Positions 1 to 8,663 of a stretch of DNA of 64,000 bases are shown piece after piece. Source of the DNA: Lelliottia sp. JS-SCA-14 (GTDB lineage: Bacteria; Pseudomonadota; Gammaproteobacteria; Enterobacterales; Enterobacteriaceae); assembly GCF_035593345.1 (NCBI RefSeq), contig NZ_CP141606.1, positions 434,001 to 498,000 on the forward strand, in the 5' to 3' direction. The notes beneath the pieces were generated by a model that was given only the letters and a program-made list of their open reading frames with translations, was not told the DNA's origin and did no database searches. Position numbers and translations under genes: made by a program. Numbering within the stretch: the first letter of the stretch is position 1; every line of letters begins with the position of its first letter.

Positions 1-420
1 TGGCATATAAATCGCCACCACATCGCCTTTTTTGATGCCTTGCTCCAACAGGACGTTGGCAAAGCGGCAAACGTCGCGGTGCAGCTCTTTATAGGTAATG
101 TGTTTGCTCTGCGAGGCGTCGTCGCCTTCCCAGATAATGGCAGTTTGATCGCCGCGCTCGGCAAGATGGCGGTCCAGGCAGTTTGCGGCCAGGTTCAGGG
201 TGCCGTCTTCATACCATTTAATGGAGATATTGCCTGGCGCAAAAGAGGTGTTTTTCACCTTCTGATACGGCGTGATCCAGTCAAGAATTTTACCCTGCTC
301 ACCCCAGAAGGCGTCAGGCTCGGAGATGGATTGTTGATACTTTTGCTGGTACTGCTCCGGATTTATCAGGCAACGGTCCGCAATGTTTACGGGAATGTCA
401 TGTTTGTGTATTTGGCTCAT
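1..420 (-). CDS. acs: acetyl-CoA synthetase Acs, N-terminal part (cut by window edge)
   Basis: Acs activates acetate with ATP and CoA to acetyl-CoA and is the high-affinity acetate scavenger. Only the first 140 codons are in the window; the rest continues leftwards. The reverse-strand translation starts [20 protein letters not shown] and continues with the conserved [17 protein letters not shown] and TAIIWEGDD blocks typical of enterobacterial Acs. The ATG at 420 is preceded by an AAGGAG-type ribosome site. It is divergent from gltP, with a 420-bp gap. In E. coli the divergent neighbour is nrfA, which is missing here. Family assignment is secure; nothing can be said of the catalytic C-terminal half. 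Confidence 0.95.
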   Translation of the reverse strand, partial: MSQIHKHDIPVNIADRCLINPEQYQQKYQQSISEPDAFWGEQGKILDWITPYQKVKNTSFAPGNISIKWYEDGTLNLAANCLDRHLAERGDQTAIIWEGDDASQSKHITYKELHRDVCRFANVLLEQGIKKGDVVAIYMP

Positions 421-840
421 GGCTTTTGTTCTCCTTTTAGGATGTTAATAATATGTCGCAAAAACGTTAATTGTAGGGGTTTTGGTCGCTTTGTTTGTTA
501 TTTGGGCGACAGATCACGCAATAAATGAACAGGTGAAAAAAGCAGCAAATGAAACTTTGAAGGGAAATAATTTACAATCTGGATTATTCACAATTGGCTG
601 GAAAAAAGCGTTTTTATAACAAAAGGTTATTTATAAGAATTATTACAAATTAGCGTCATAAGACCTTTTGGCAGTGGAAAGCCTCGTTCTTTAAGGGTTG
701 CGCAGCAGGCCATGCAAATGATACTGATACGGCGCGTTAAAAACCCTATAAACCAACGCAACACAATTCATACCCTTTCAGTATGTGCCATTCCTGCCAG
801 TCATGAGGGGAAGGGCGCTTCATTGAGGAAGTCTTTTTTT
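421..840. promoter_or_regulatory. divergent acs / gltP promoter region
   Basis: This 420-bp gap holds no gene I can support. It is AT-rich near 530-660, as expected for promoters read in both directions. A weak CRP-like match with the half-site TCACG lies near 507-522, which would suit the known CRP dependence of acs, but the other half is poor. An in-frame TTG/ATG extension of gltP back to 712 exists but is rejected because homologues start at 841. No trace of nrf genes is visible. Confidence 0.45.
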
Positions 841-2154
841 ATGAAAAATTTGAAAATCAGCCTCGCCTGGCAAATCTTGCTGGCGATGGTGCTGGGCATC
901 TTGCTGGGCAGTTATCTGCATTATCACAGTGACGACCGCGAATGGCTGGTGGCGAACATGTTGTCCCCGGCGGGCGATATCTTTATCCACCTGATCAAAA
1001 TGATTGTTGTCCCGATTGTGATCTCCACGCTGATTGTGGGTATTGCGGGCGTGGGCGATGCCAAGCAGTTAGGGCGTATCGGCGCGAAAACCATCATCTA
1101 TTTCGAAGTGATCACTACGGTTGCTATCATTCTGGGTATTACGCTGGCGAACGTGTTCCAGCCGGGTGCCGGGATTGATATGTCGCAGCTGGCAACGGTG
1201 GATATTTCGAAATACCAAAGCACAACTGCAGACGTGCAAAGCCATGCGCATGGCCTGATGGGAACTATCCTGTCGCTGGTGCCGACCAATATCGTGGCGT
1301 CGATGGCGAAGGGCGAAATGCTGCCGATCATCTTCTTCTCGGTGCTGTTTGGTCTGGGTCTTTCCTCCCTGCCGGCAACGCACCGTGAACCGCTGGTAAC
1401 GGTGTTCCGTTCTATCTCCGAAACCATGTTCAAAGTGACGCACATGGTGATGCGCTACGCGCCGGTCGGTGTGTTTGCGCTGATCGCCGTGACGGTCGCG
1501 AACTTCGGCTTTGCTTCCCTGTGGCCGCTGGCGAAGCTGGTGATCCTGGTTCACTTCGCGATTCTGTTCTTTGCGCTGGTGGTGCTGGGTCTGGTGGCGC
1601 GCATCTGCGGGCTGAGCATCTGGATCCTGATTCGTATCCTGAAAGACGAGCTGATTCTGGCCTACTCCACGGCCAGCTCCGAGAGCGTGCTGCCGCGTAT
1701 TATCGAGAAGATGGAAGCCTACGGCGCACCGGCGTCGATCACCAGCTTCGTGGTGCCGACGGGGTATTCCTTTAACCTTGATGGTTCAACGCTGTACCAG
1801 AGTATCGCGGCGATTTTCATCGCGCAGCTGTACGGGATCGACCTGTCGCTGTGGCAGGAAATCGTGCTGGTGCTGACCCTGATGGTGACCTCGAAAGGGA
1901 TCGCGGGCGTTCCGGGCGTCTCCTTTGTGGTGCTGCTGGCAACGCTCGGCAGCGTCGGTATTCCGCTGGAAGGGCTGGCGTTTATCGCCGGTGTGGACCG
2001 TATTCTCGACATGGCGCGTACCGCGCTGAACGTGGTGGGGAATGCGCTGGCGGTGCTGGTGATCGCCAAGTGGGAACATCAGTTCGACCGCAAAAAAGCG
2101 CTGGCGTACGAACGCGACGTGCTGGGTCGTTTTGATAAGACCGCGGATCAGTAA
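841..2154 (+). CDS. gltP: proton/glutamate-aspartate symporter GltP
   Basis: This inner-membrane transporter of the dicarboxylate/amino acid:cation symporter (SDF) family imports glutamate and aspartate with protons. The 437-residue protein starts MKNLKISLAWQILLAMVLGI, as E. coli GltP does, so the ATG at 841 is preferred over an upstream extension. It has eight or so hydrophobic segments. It also has the family hairpin motif TASSESVLPR and the substrate-site segment with GYSFNLDGSTLYQ. The gene is monocistronic, followed at once by a REP pair, and convergent with yjcO. Length and sequence match the family closely. Confidence 0.97.
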   Translation: MKNLKISLAWQILLAMVLGILLGSYLHYHSDDREWLVANMLSPAGDIFIHLIKMIVVPIVISTLIVGIAGVGDAKQLGRIGAKTIIYFEVITTVAIILGITLANVFQPGAGIDMSQLATVDISKYQSTTADVQSHAHGLMGTILSLVPTNIVASMAKGEMLPIIFFSVLFGLGLSSLPATHREPLVTVFRSISETMFKVTHMVMRYAPVGVFALIAVTVANFGFASLWPLAKLVILVHFAILFFALVVLGLVARICGLSIWILIRILKDELILAYSTASSESVLPRIIEKMEAYGAPASITSFVVPTGYSFNLDGSTLYQSIAAIFIAQLYGIDLSLWQEIVLVLTLMVTSKGIAGVPGVSFVVLLATLGSVGIPLEGLAFIAGVDRILDMARTALNVVGNALAVLVIAKWEHQFDRKKALAYERDVLGRFDKTADQ

Positions 2155-2163
2155 GGTCAAAAA

Positions 2164-2250
2164 AAGCCGGGTGGCGGCTTCGCCTTACCCGGCCTACAGA
2201 TGAATTATTGTCTTTTGTAGGCCTGATAAGCGCTAGCGCCATCAGGCTTT
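2164..2250. repeat. REP pair (BIME) between gltP and yjcO
   Basis: Two palindromic units are visible: GCCGGGTGGCGGCTTCGCC paired with a TACCCGGC arm, and a second unit GGCCTGATAAGCG...CGCCATCAGGC. They lie between convergent gltP and yjcO and probably stop transcription or stabilise mRNA 3' ends. This is the classical REP sequence of enterobacteria. Confidence 0.85.
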
Positions 2251-2925
2251 TTACTCCCCGCTCAACGCATCAAACTCTTCACATCCGGTATCAAACCCTT
2301 CGGTACAGCTCAGGTTAAACCAGTACAGCGCCTTCTGTTTGTTCGGGGCAATAAACCCTTTTTCGCCCTGCTGGAAAACCATACCCGCCCAATATTCCGC
2401 ATAACCGGTGCGCGACAGGGCAGAGCTGCGTTTGAGCCACATCTGCGCCTGGGCATCATCCTGAGCTATCTCCACGCCGTTGGCGTAAATCAGCCCCAGC
2501 AGCATCTGGGCATCGACGGCGGAATCACTGTCGATATCCTCCGTGGCGGTTTGCAGCAGCTTGATCGCCTGCGGATAATCGGTTTTCCCGGCCTGGGTAT
2601 TCACCAGCAGACGCGCCAGCATGATCGCCCCGCGTTTGCTGCCCGCAATGGTCGCCTGCTGCGCCAGAGTTTTCGACTCGGCGTAGTCGGCATGTTTAAA
2701 GTGGATTTGCGAGAGCAGCGCCATCGCATCGATGTCCCCGCCTTTGGCCGCTTTCTCGGCCCACTGTTCCGCCTGAGTATCATCACCCGCGCTGAAGTAA
2801 GTGTCGGCCAGATAGTACTGGGCCCGCGCATCGCCCGCCTCGGCCTGTTGCTTATACTGGCTGCCGGGTTCGTCTGCGTGAGCTAACGCGGTAAAAAGAA
2901 AAAGCAGCGTAAAAAGGGTTTTCAT
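2251..2925 (-). CDS. yjcO: periplasmic Sel1-repeat protein YjcO
   Basis: This 224-residue exported protein has a clear signal peptide (MKTLFTLLFLFTALAHA, cleavage probably after Ala17). It is followed by tandem Sel1/TPR-like helical repeats: blocks such as GDARAQYYLADTYFSAGD, GDIDAMALLSQIHFKHADY and DAQMLLGLIYANG. Such repeats form protein-binding solenoids. The biochemical role of YjcO is not known. Position next to gltP and fdhF agrees with E. coli. The ATG at 2925 precedes the signal peptide directly. Confidence 0.9.
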   Translation of the reverse strand: MKTLFTLLFLFTALAHADEPGSQYKQQAEAGDARAQYYLADTYFSAGDDTQAEQWAEKAAKGGDIDAMALLSQIHFKHADYAESKTLAQQATIAGSKRGAIMLARLLVNTQAGKTDYPQAIKLLQTATEDIDSDSAVDAQMLLGLIYANGVEIAQDDAQAQMWLKRSSALSRTGYAEYWAGMVFQQGEKGFIAPNKQKALYWFNLSCTEGFDTGCEEFDALSGE

Positions 2926-2961
2926 GAGTTCTTATCATCCGGGTACATAGCGCGCAGTATA

Positions 2962-3085
2962 TACCCGTCATACTTCGAGTTGCATGCGCGTTGGCTGCAC
3001 CTGCTCACCCCAGTCACTTACTTAAGTAAGCTCCTGGGGATTCTCAGGCTTGCCGCCTTCCTGCAACTCGAATTATTTAGGGTAA
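2962..3085 (-). repeat. ERIC element, copy 1
   Basis: This element of about 124 bp carries the diagnostic ERIC core CACTTACTTAAGTAAGCTCC followed by TGGGGATTCTC. Its ends are CCCGTCATACTTCGAGTTGC and CGAATTATTTAGGGTAA. It is an enterobacterial repetitive intergenic consensus sequence, a non-coding imperfect palindrome. A second copy lies at 63275-63398 in the opposite orientation. Confidence 0.9.
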
Positions 3086-3167
3086 AGTCGCGATTATAGA
3101 AGAATAAAAAGGGTGCGTTAAGACCTCAACGTCCAGACAAGCAGGGCGGGTTACCCCGCCCACAAAA

Positions 3168-3320
3168 TTAACCAGCAATACAGGCTAATTTCGCCGCCAC
3201 TTCCTGATGTTCACTCTTTATTGTCAGCTCGCAAAGCTTGCCGCGATTAATAAAGGTAAATATCACGATAGTTAGACAAACAATGAATACAATGCCTAAC
3301 ACAGTTTTTAATGGCGTCAT
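3168..3320 (-). CDS. Hok/Gef-family small toxic membrane peptide
   Basis: This 50-residue peptide begins MTPLKTVLGIVFIVCLTIVI and continues FTFINRGKLCELTIKSEHQE then VAAKLACIAG. It shows the Hok/Gef layout: a short N-terminus, one membrane helix containing IVCLT, an R/K-x-LCE motif just after it, and a C-terminal EVAA segment. Family members depolarise the inner membrane when the antisense RNA decays. The ATG at 3320 lies two bases after the stop of an overlapping leader ORF and behind AAGGAG. The C-terminal Tyr-Glu-Ser block of HokC is replaced by CIAG. I do not know of this toxin gene between yjcO and fdhF in E. coli K-12, so I regard it as an accessory locus. Confidence 0.85.
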   Translation of the reverse strand: MTPLKTVLGIVFIVCLTIVIFTFINRGKLCELTIKSEHQEVAAKLACIAG

Positions 3321-3325
3321 GCCTA

Positions 3326-3466
3326 TTACTCCTTGCGTATAAAAGAATAAGAGGCTACTCTCAACCTGGCTGAAGTTGATGTGGATTTAAAAGAGAGTAG
3401 CCTCAGGTGAATGAAAATTTTCCTGGGGCTTTCCACTTTCTGCTCCTCACTAATGCTCAACATCAT
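3326..3466 (-). CDS. Mok-like leader peptide of the hok locus
   Basis: This 46-codon ORF starts at ATG-ATG and encodes MMLSISEEQKVESPRKIFIH followed by LRLLSFKSTSTSARLRVASY and SFIRKE. It ends TAA-TAG two bases before the Hok start codon. That is the position of mok in hok/sok systems, where mok translation is needed for hok translation and is blocked by Sok. Here mok does not overlap the toxin frame; it would couple by termination-reinitiation, and its GAG-TAA end doubles as the toxin ribosome site. The assignment rests on position, not on homology. Confidence 0.6.
   Translation of the reverse strand: MMLSISEEQKVESPRKIFIHLRLLSFKSTSTSARLRVASYSFIRKE
3405..3452 (+). ncRNA. candidate Sok-like antisense RNA
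   Basis: On the plus strand opposite the hok leader the sequence reads AATGAAAATTTTCCTGGGGC then TTTCCACTTTCTGC. It resembles the R1 Sok RNA, which also runs from a TGAAAATT block through GGGGC to CTTTCTGCC. A TTGATG box near 3374 could serve as its -35. An upstream inverted repeat (GAGGCTACTCTC near 3350 and GAGAGTAGCCTC near 3398) corresponds to the leader stem of the hok mRNA. Ends are estimates; no transcript evidence is available. Confidence 0.45.
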
Positions 3467-3611
3467 GCTTAAAACAGAAAGTCTTAAGCACCCGCCGCCA
3501 TCTTATCCTTCTGAATTAAAATGCAAAGATGTAATTCACTTCTTTTAAAGTTGCATAACTTTATGCGAGATCTATTCCAGAATAATATTGATGATATTAA
3601 TGTGATTTATA

Positions 3612-3646
3612 TAAATAAAAATGGGGTGAATATCTCACCCCATTTA
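3612..3646 (-). terminator. rho-independent terminator of fdhF
   Basis: The stem AAATGGGGTGA / TCACCCCATTT with a 4-base loop is followed on the minus strand by a T-rich run. It lies 20 bp downstream of the fdhF stop codon. Confidence 0.85.
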
Positions 3647-3666
3647 TTCATTGAATACGTAATGAA

Positions 3667-5814
3667 TTAACCCATCGCGCTTTCGCGCAGCCTGGCTTTC
3701 AGCTTCGTATATTCATCAATCACGTACTGCTCGGCCTTTTGCTGGTCGACAATCGCCTCGACGCGCACGGCGCAATACTTATACTCCGGCGTTTTGGTTA
3801 TCGGACTCAAGTTCTCCGTCACCAGCTCGTTACAGGCGCCAATCCACCACTGGTAGGTCATGTACACCGCCCCTTTGTTTGGGCGATCGCTGACCTGCGC
3901 GCGGGTGATGATGCGGCCTTTGCGGGAGTTCACCCACACCAGGGCTTCATCCTCAATGCCCAGTCGTTCGGCGTCGGCGGTGTTGAGCTGCGCGTAGCCC
4001 GGCTCATCGGCCAGTGCGGCCAGCGCCGCACAGTTCCCGGTCATCGAGCGACAGGAGTAGTGGCCCACTTCACGCACCGTTGAGAGCACCATCGGATACT
4101 CGTCGGTGAGTTTGTCGATAGGCGCGACCCAGTCGCAGGTGAAGAACTGTGCCAGCCCGTTCGGGGTGTCGAACTTCTCGGCGAAGAGATACGACGTGCC
4201 CTGATCGGCCTCTGACTCATCGCGGCACGGCCACTGGATATAGCCCAGCTCACCCATTTTTTCATAGGTTGCCCCGGTGAAATCCGGACACAGATTGCGC
4301 AACTCGTCCCAGATCTCCTGGGTGTTGTTGTAGTGCATCGGATAACCCATGCGGGTGGCGATTTCGCTGATGATTTGCCAGTCCGTTTTCAGATCCCACT
4401 TCGGCTCGACCGCTTTAAAGAAGCGCTGGAAGCCGCGGTCCGCTGCGGTGTAGACGCCTTCGTGCTCGCCCCAGGACGTTGACGGTAAAATCACATCCGC
4501 CGCCGCCGCGGTTTTGGTCATGAAGATATCCTGCACAATCACCAGCTCGAGATCTTCAAAGCCTTTGCGCACCGCCGACAGCTCGGCGTCGGTTTGCAGC
4601 GGATCTTCACCCATGATGTAGGCCGCACGCACTTCACCGTGCGCCGCGCGGTGCGGCAGCTCGCTGATGCGATACCCGGTGTGTTCCGGCAGACTTTCCA
4701 CGCCCCAGGCCCTGGCGAATTTCGCGCGGTTTTCCGGGAACTTGACGTACTGATAGCCCGGATAGGTATCCGGCAGTGCGCCCATATCGCAGGCACCCTG
4801 AACGTTGTTCTGCCCACGCACCGGGTTGACGCCAACGTGCGGTTTGCCGAGGTTGCCCGTCAGCATCGCGAGGCTGGTCAGGGAGCGCACGGTTTCCACG
4901 CCCTGATAGAACTGGGTCACGCCCATGCCCCACAGGATGCAGGCGGTTTTCGCCGCCGCATACATTCGCGCCGCCTGACGAATTTCCTGCGCCGTGACGC
5001 CGGTAATCGCTTCCACCGACTCAGGCGTATAGCCCTCGACAATTTTGCGATACTCGTCGAAGCCTTCCGTACGCGCGGCGACAAACGCCTGGTCGTACAG
5101 TTTCTCTTCAATGATGACGTGGCCAAGGGCATTCAACAGCGCGATGTTCGAGCCGTTGCGCAGCGCGATATGCATATCCGCAATGCGTGCGGTTTCGATT
5201 TTACGCGGATCGCAGACGATGATTTTCGCCCCGTTGCGCTTCGCGTTAATCACGTGATTCGCCACGATAGGGTGGGAATCCGCAGGGTTGTAGCCGAAAA
5301 CAAACACCAGATCGGTGTTATCGATTTCGTTGATAGCGTTACTCATTGCGCCGTTACCGACCGACTGGTGCAGACCTGCAACCGATGGGCCGTGTCAGAC
5401 GCGAGCGCAGCAGTCGACGTTGTTGGTACCAATAACGGCGCGCGCGAATTTTTGCATCACATAGTTAGTTTCATTCCCCGTTCCGCGCGATGAGCCGGTG
5501 GTCTGGATCGCGTCCGGGCCGTATTTGGCTTTGATATCGCTCAGGCGGCTGGCGACATAGTCCAGCGCCTCGTTCCAGGAGACGGATTCCAGCTTGCCGC
5601 CGCGTTGACGGCGAATCATGGGGGTTTTCAGACGGGGGGTGAGGATCTGGGTATCGTTAATAAAATCCCAGCCATAGTAGCCTTTCAGGCACAGCGTGCC
5701 CTGATTGGTCTTACCCTGTGCAGCCTCCGCCCGGACGATTTTGCCGTTATCGACCACCAGGTTGATCTTGCAACCCGAGGCACAATAGGGGCAAACCGTG
5801 ATGACTTTTTTCAT
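3667..5814 (-). CDS. fdhF: selenocysteine-containing formate dehydrogenase H (FdhF)
   Basis: FdhF oxidises formate to CO2 and passes electrons to hydrogenase 3 in the formate hydrogenlyase complex at the inner face of the membrane. The 715-residue protein is read through an in-frame TGA at 5395-5397, codon 140, in the context CCARV-Sec-HGPSVAG, exactly where E. coli FdhF has selenocysteine. Cys8, Cys11, Cys15 and Cys42 bind the 4Fe-4S cluster, and His141 follows the Sec. The start MKKVITVCPYCASGC at 5814 is preferred over an upstream in-frame codon. Because of the TGA a simple ORF search splits the gene in two; it is not a pseudogene. Regulation is through the sigma-54 promoter just upstream. 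Confidence 0.97.
5350..5397 (-). promoter_or_regulatory. bacterial SECIS element of fdhF
   Basis: Directly downstream of the UGA the mRNA can fold into a hairpin whose apical part reads GGTTGCAGGTCTGCACC. The GGUCU loop is the one bound by the SelB elongation factor in the E. coli fdhF SECIS. This supports selenocysteine insertion at codon 140. Confidence 0.85.
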
Positions 5815-5853
5815 CGGTCTCGCTCCAGTTAAACAATGCTTTCCCACGCCATT

Positions 5854-5870
5854 ATGCAGCTTCTATGCCA
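5854..5870 (-). promoter_or_regulatory. sigma-54 promoter of fdhF
   Basis: TGGCATAGAAGCTGCAT on the minus strand has GG and GC dinucleotides separated by exactly 10 bases, the -24/-12 signature of RpoN promoters. It lies 40 bp upstream of the fdhF start. fdhF is known in E. coli to need sigma-54 and the activator FhlA. The FhlA upstream sites should lie in 5890-6010, but I cannot define them. Confidence 0.8.
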
Positions 5871-6025
5871 TTTTTTTATTGTGGGTATCCCCTGACTTTA
5901 CGGCCGATGTTTGGTCAAAACCCTGACGAGACGCAGGCAATCGTCAAAATTGACGTGTCGAAGGGGCAGCGGATGTGACATGGGTTGAAATTCCGTCACG
6001 CCGAAAGGAATTTGGCTGGAGCCGA

Positions 6026-6053
6026 TTGCAGAATAGGTCAGACTTAACATAAT
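6026..6053 (+). promoter_or_regulatory. candidate sigma-70 promoter for the response regulator gene
   Basis: TTGCAG and CATAAT are separated by 16 bp and end 19 bp upstream of the regulator's start codon. A TGTGACAT motif near 5974-5981 recalls the TGTCA motifs in front of the ABC operon and may be a self-binding site; this is a guess. Confidence 0.4.
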
Positions 6054-6072
6054 CCCCTGACGGAACCCTGCG

Positions 6073-6804
6073 ATGAAACCGGCGATTCTGGTGGTTGATG
6101 ACGATACGGCGGTCTGCGAACTGCTGCAGGATGTGCTCAACGAGCACGTCTTTACGGTGCACGTCTGCCATACCGGGCGGGATGCGCTGGCGCTGGCCCA
6201 GCGTGAGCCGGGCATTGCGCTGGTCTTACTCGATATGATGCTGCCGGATATCAACGGTTTGCAGGTTTTGCAGCAGCTGCAAAAACAGCGCCCTGAGCTG
6301 CCGGTGATTATGCTTACCGGGCTGGGGAGTGAATCGGACGTGGTGGTCGGTCTGGAGATGGGCGCGGATGATTACATCGGCAAACCCTTTAATCCGCGCG
6401 TCGTCGTTGCCCGCGTCAAAGCGGTCTTGCGTCGAACCGGCGTGCTGGCGGCGGAACCGACGGCCCCGCGTGCGTCGGGCTTAGGCTTTAACGGCTGGAC
6501 GCTCGACACCACCCGCTGTGAGCTGAGCTCCCCGCAGCAGACCACCGTTCCGCTCACCCAGGGCGAGTACGGTTTACTGCTGGCGCTGGCTCAGAACGCC
6601 CGGCGGGTATTGAGCCGGGAACAGCTGCTGGAGCTGACCCACAGCGAAAGCGCCGAGGTGTTTGATCGTACAATCGACGTGCTGATCATGCGCCTGCGGC
6701 GAAAAATCGAAATTAACCCCCATCAGCCGTTGCTGATCAAAACCATTCGCGGCCTCGGGTATGTCTTTGCCGCAGACGTTTCTCATAACGATAAAGCGGC
6801 TTAA
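6073..6804 (+). CDS. OmpR/PhoB-family response regulator of the sugar cluster
   Basis: This 243-residue two-domain regulator has a receiver domain (residues 3-118) with the acidic pocket DDD at 9-11, the phospho-accepting Asp54 in LVLLDMMLPD and the conserved Lys104 in GKPF. A winged-helix DNA-binding domain (about 140-235) ends in TIRGLGYVF, typical of OmpR proteins. Its partner is most likely the hybrid kinase at 13185-15464. Regulator and kinase, both on the plus strand, flank the sugar operon on the minus strand. Its stop codon overlaps the stop of the convergent kinase gene (6801-6804). It has no counterpart at this position in E. coli K-12. Confidence 0.9.
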   Translation: MKPAILVVDDDTAVCELLQDVLNEHVFTVHVCHTGRDALALAQREPGIALVLLDMMLPDINGLQVLQQLQKQRPELPVIMLTGLGSESDVVVGLEMGADDYIGKPFNPRVVVARVKAVLRRTGVLAAEPTAPRASGLGFNGWTLDTTRCELSSPQQTTVPLTQGEYGLLLALAQNARRVLSREQLLELTHSESAEVFDRTIDVLIMRLRRKIEINPHQPLLIKTIRGLGYVFAADVSHNDKAA

Positions 6805-7793
6805 AGGTTCGCCTCCAGCTCGACCAGCGTTTTCGCCCCATCAATGGCATTGGCCGCCAGCAGGCTGGCCCGCGCGCAGGCGTGCGCCAGGGCTATGCTC
6901 TCAGGCAGGGACCACGCCTCGTGGCAGCCATATAAAAATCCGGCGCAAAACGCATCGCCCGCGCCGACACTGCCGATAATCTCATCCTGTTCCAGCTGAC
7001 GGGACGGCACCCACTGGCCCTGCTCGCCCGGCATCTGGCCCCACGCGCCTTCCGGGCAGTGGATCACCACGCGCTGACGCACGCCCGCCGCCAGCAGCTG
7101 CGACGCGGCTTCGGCGATATGTAAAATGTTCGGCGCATCGCTGCTGTCGCGCATCTCCAGCCCGCTAAACTCCCCGGCCTCCAGCTCGTTAATCACCAGA
7201 TAATCCACGTAGCGCAGGGCAGGGAGCACCAGCGGCTGATAGCGCGGGTCGCCTTTGCGCGACACCAAATCCAGCGAGGTTTCATACCCCAGATCGCGCA
7301 TCTGGGAGAGCAGGCGCGCGCTGCGGGTGCCAAACTCGTCGTCCGGCAGATCCAGGCTGTCGAGCAGCAGCAGATACCCGAGATGGAAAATCTTCATCGA
7401 CGGATCGAGCCGATCGAACGCCGGGAGATCCAGCAGGCGGTTGGCCGCCGGAGAGTGGAAAAAGGTGCGCTGTCCGCTGGGGTCGGTCATCACCTGCGAC
7501 ATCGACGTCGGCGCAAAGGTGGTGCGCTGCACCCGCTGGCGGTTGACGTGGTACTGGTCGAGCATCGCCAGAATGTAGTCTCCGTCGCTGTCGTCGCCAA
7601 TCAGCCCGACCGCCTGTAGCGGCAGGCCGACGTGCATTTTCGCCAGCGTCAGTAACACATTCAGCGGCGCACCGCCGGTGGCCCGCTCGCTGTGAATAAT
7701 CTCCGCCAGCCAGCCGCGCTCCGGCCACTGCACAATCTGATGCACATGATCGACGAGCATATTTCCTGCGGCGATAACGCCCCGGCGTTCCAT
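6801..7793 (-). CDS. PfkB-family carbohydrate kinase
   Basis: This 330-residue ribokinase-like kinase has the N-terminal sugar-binding signature TGGAPLNVLL and the C-terminal GAGDAFCAGF motif, whose Asp280 would be the catalytic base. It is the last gene of the minus-strand operon. Its ATG overlaps the aldolase stop (TGATG at 7791-7795), so the two are translationally coupled. Together with the isomerase and aldolase it probably phosphorylates a ketose at C1, giving the substrate for aldol cleavage. The true sugar is unknown; fructose, xylulose or a related ketose are candidates. Confidence 0.85.
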   Translation of the reverse strand: MERRGVIAAGNMLVDHVHQIVQWPERGWLAEIIHSERATGGAPLNVLLTLAKMHVGLPLQAVGLIGDDSDGDYILAMLDQYHVNRQRVQRTTFAPTSMSQVMTDPSGQRTFFHSPAANRLLDLPAFDRLDPSMKIFHLGYLLLLDSLDLPDDEFGTRSARLLSQMRDLGYETSLDLVSRKGDPRYQPLVLPALRYVDYLVINELEAGEFSGLEMRDSSDAPNILHIAEAASQLLAAGVRQRVVIHCPEGAWGQMPGEQGQWVPSRQLEQDEIIGSVGAGDAFCAGFLYGCHEAWSLPESIALAHACARASLLAANAIDGAKTLVELEANL

Positions 7794-8653
7794 CAGGCTT
7801 TCCCCGCGCTGCCGAAAATGCGCATCTGTTCCGACACCGTGTCGGTGATCGCCTCTTCGATGCCCAACAGCAGCTCGGCAAACTCGTCGTAGATCGGCTG
7901 ACGATGAGTCATGCGCTGCTCGACGGAGGCCAGCGCCGCCTGCGACATCCCGGTGTAGAAATTGATTTTGTGAATGCCGAGCTCAATGGCGCGGCGGAAA
8001 TCGGCGTCGCTGATCCCGGACCCGCCGTGCAGCACCAGCGGCAGGCCGGTTTGCTGGCGGATGGCGTCAAGGCGGGCGAAATCGAGCTTCGGCTCGCCTT
8101 TGTACTTCCCGTGGGCATTGCCGATGGCGACGGCCAGGGCGTCAATGCCGGTTTGATCGACGAACTCGCGCGCCAGGGCCGGGTCAGTGAAAAAGGCTTC
8201 GTCGGCGTGACCGTACAGCGCACCGCCCTCGTCACCGCCGACCGCGCCCAGCTCCGCTTCCACCGACACGCCCACGGCGTGACACATCTTCACCACTTCC
8301 CGGGTCTGGCGAATATTCTCTTCGTAGCTGAGGGTGGAGCCATCAAACATCACGGAGCTGAAACCTAAGCGCAGCGCCCGCACCACCGCCTCAAAATGCA
8401 GGCCGTGATCGAGATTGAGGACCACCGGAATATCGTGTCGCGCGGCCTCGAACCGGACCGCTTCGACTAATGAATCGAGAGACAAATATTTAAAATGCAC
8501 TTCGGCGATGTTGATGATAAACGGCGAGCGCTCCTGCTTTGCTGCGGCGAACAGGGCGCGCAAAAAGTGGGAGTCGAGAACGTTAAACGCGCCGAGGGCG
8601 TAGCGATGTTCACGGGCGTGTTCCAGCCCGGCGGCGAGAGAAATTAGCGGCAT
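7793..8653 (-). CDS. class II ketose-(bis)phosphate aldolase
   Basis: This 286-residue zinc-dependent aldolase belongs to the GatY/KbaY/FbaA family. Numbered from the ATG at 8656, catalytic Asp83 and zinc ligand His84 lie in NLDHG, and further zinc ligands are His181 (GNAHGKYKG) and His209 (HGGSG). The KINFYTGM segment binds phosphate. There are two adjacent ATGs; the one at 8653 is better spaced from AAGGAG. The enzyme should release DHAP and an aldehyde from a ketose phosphate made by the neighbouring kinase. Substrate specificity cannot be read from the motifs. Confidence 0.87.
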   Translation of the reverse strand: MPLISLAAGLEHAREHRYALGAFNVLDSHFLRALFAAAKQERSPFIINIAEVHFKYLSLDSLVEAVRFEAARHDIPVVLNLDHGLHFEAVVRALRLGFSSVMFDGSTLSYEENIRQTREVVKMCHAVGVSVEAELGAVGGDEGGALYGHADEAFFTDPALAREFVDQTGIDALAVAIGNAHGKYKGEPKLDFARLDAIRQQTGLPLVLHGGSGISDADFRRAIELGIHKINFYTGMSQAALASVEQRMTHRQPIYDEFAELLLGIEEAITDTVSEQMRIFGSAGKA

Positions 8654-8663
8654 CATTCACTCC

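Noticed and set aside
40-528. 162-codon plus-strand ORF at the window start
   Set aside because: It is antisense to the conserved acs coding sequence.
3667-5814. fdhF as a frameshifted or nonsense pseudogene
   Set aside because: The interruption is the UGA selenocysteine codon at the conserved position, followed by a SECIS hairpin.
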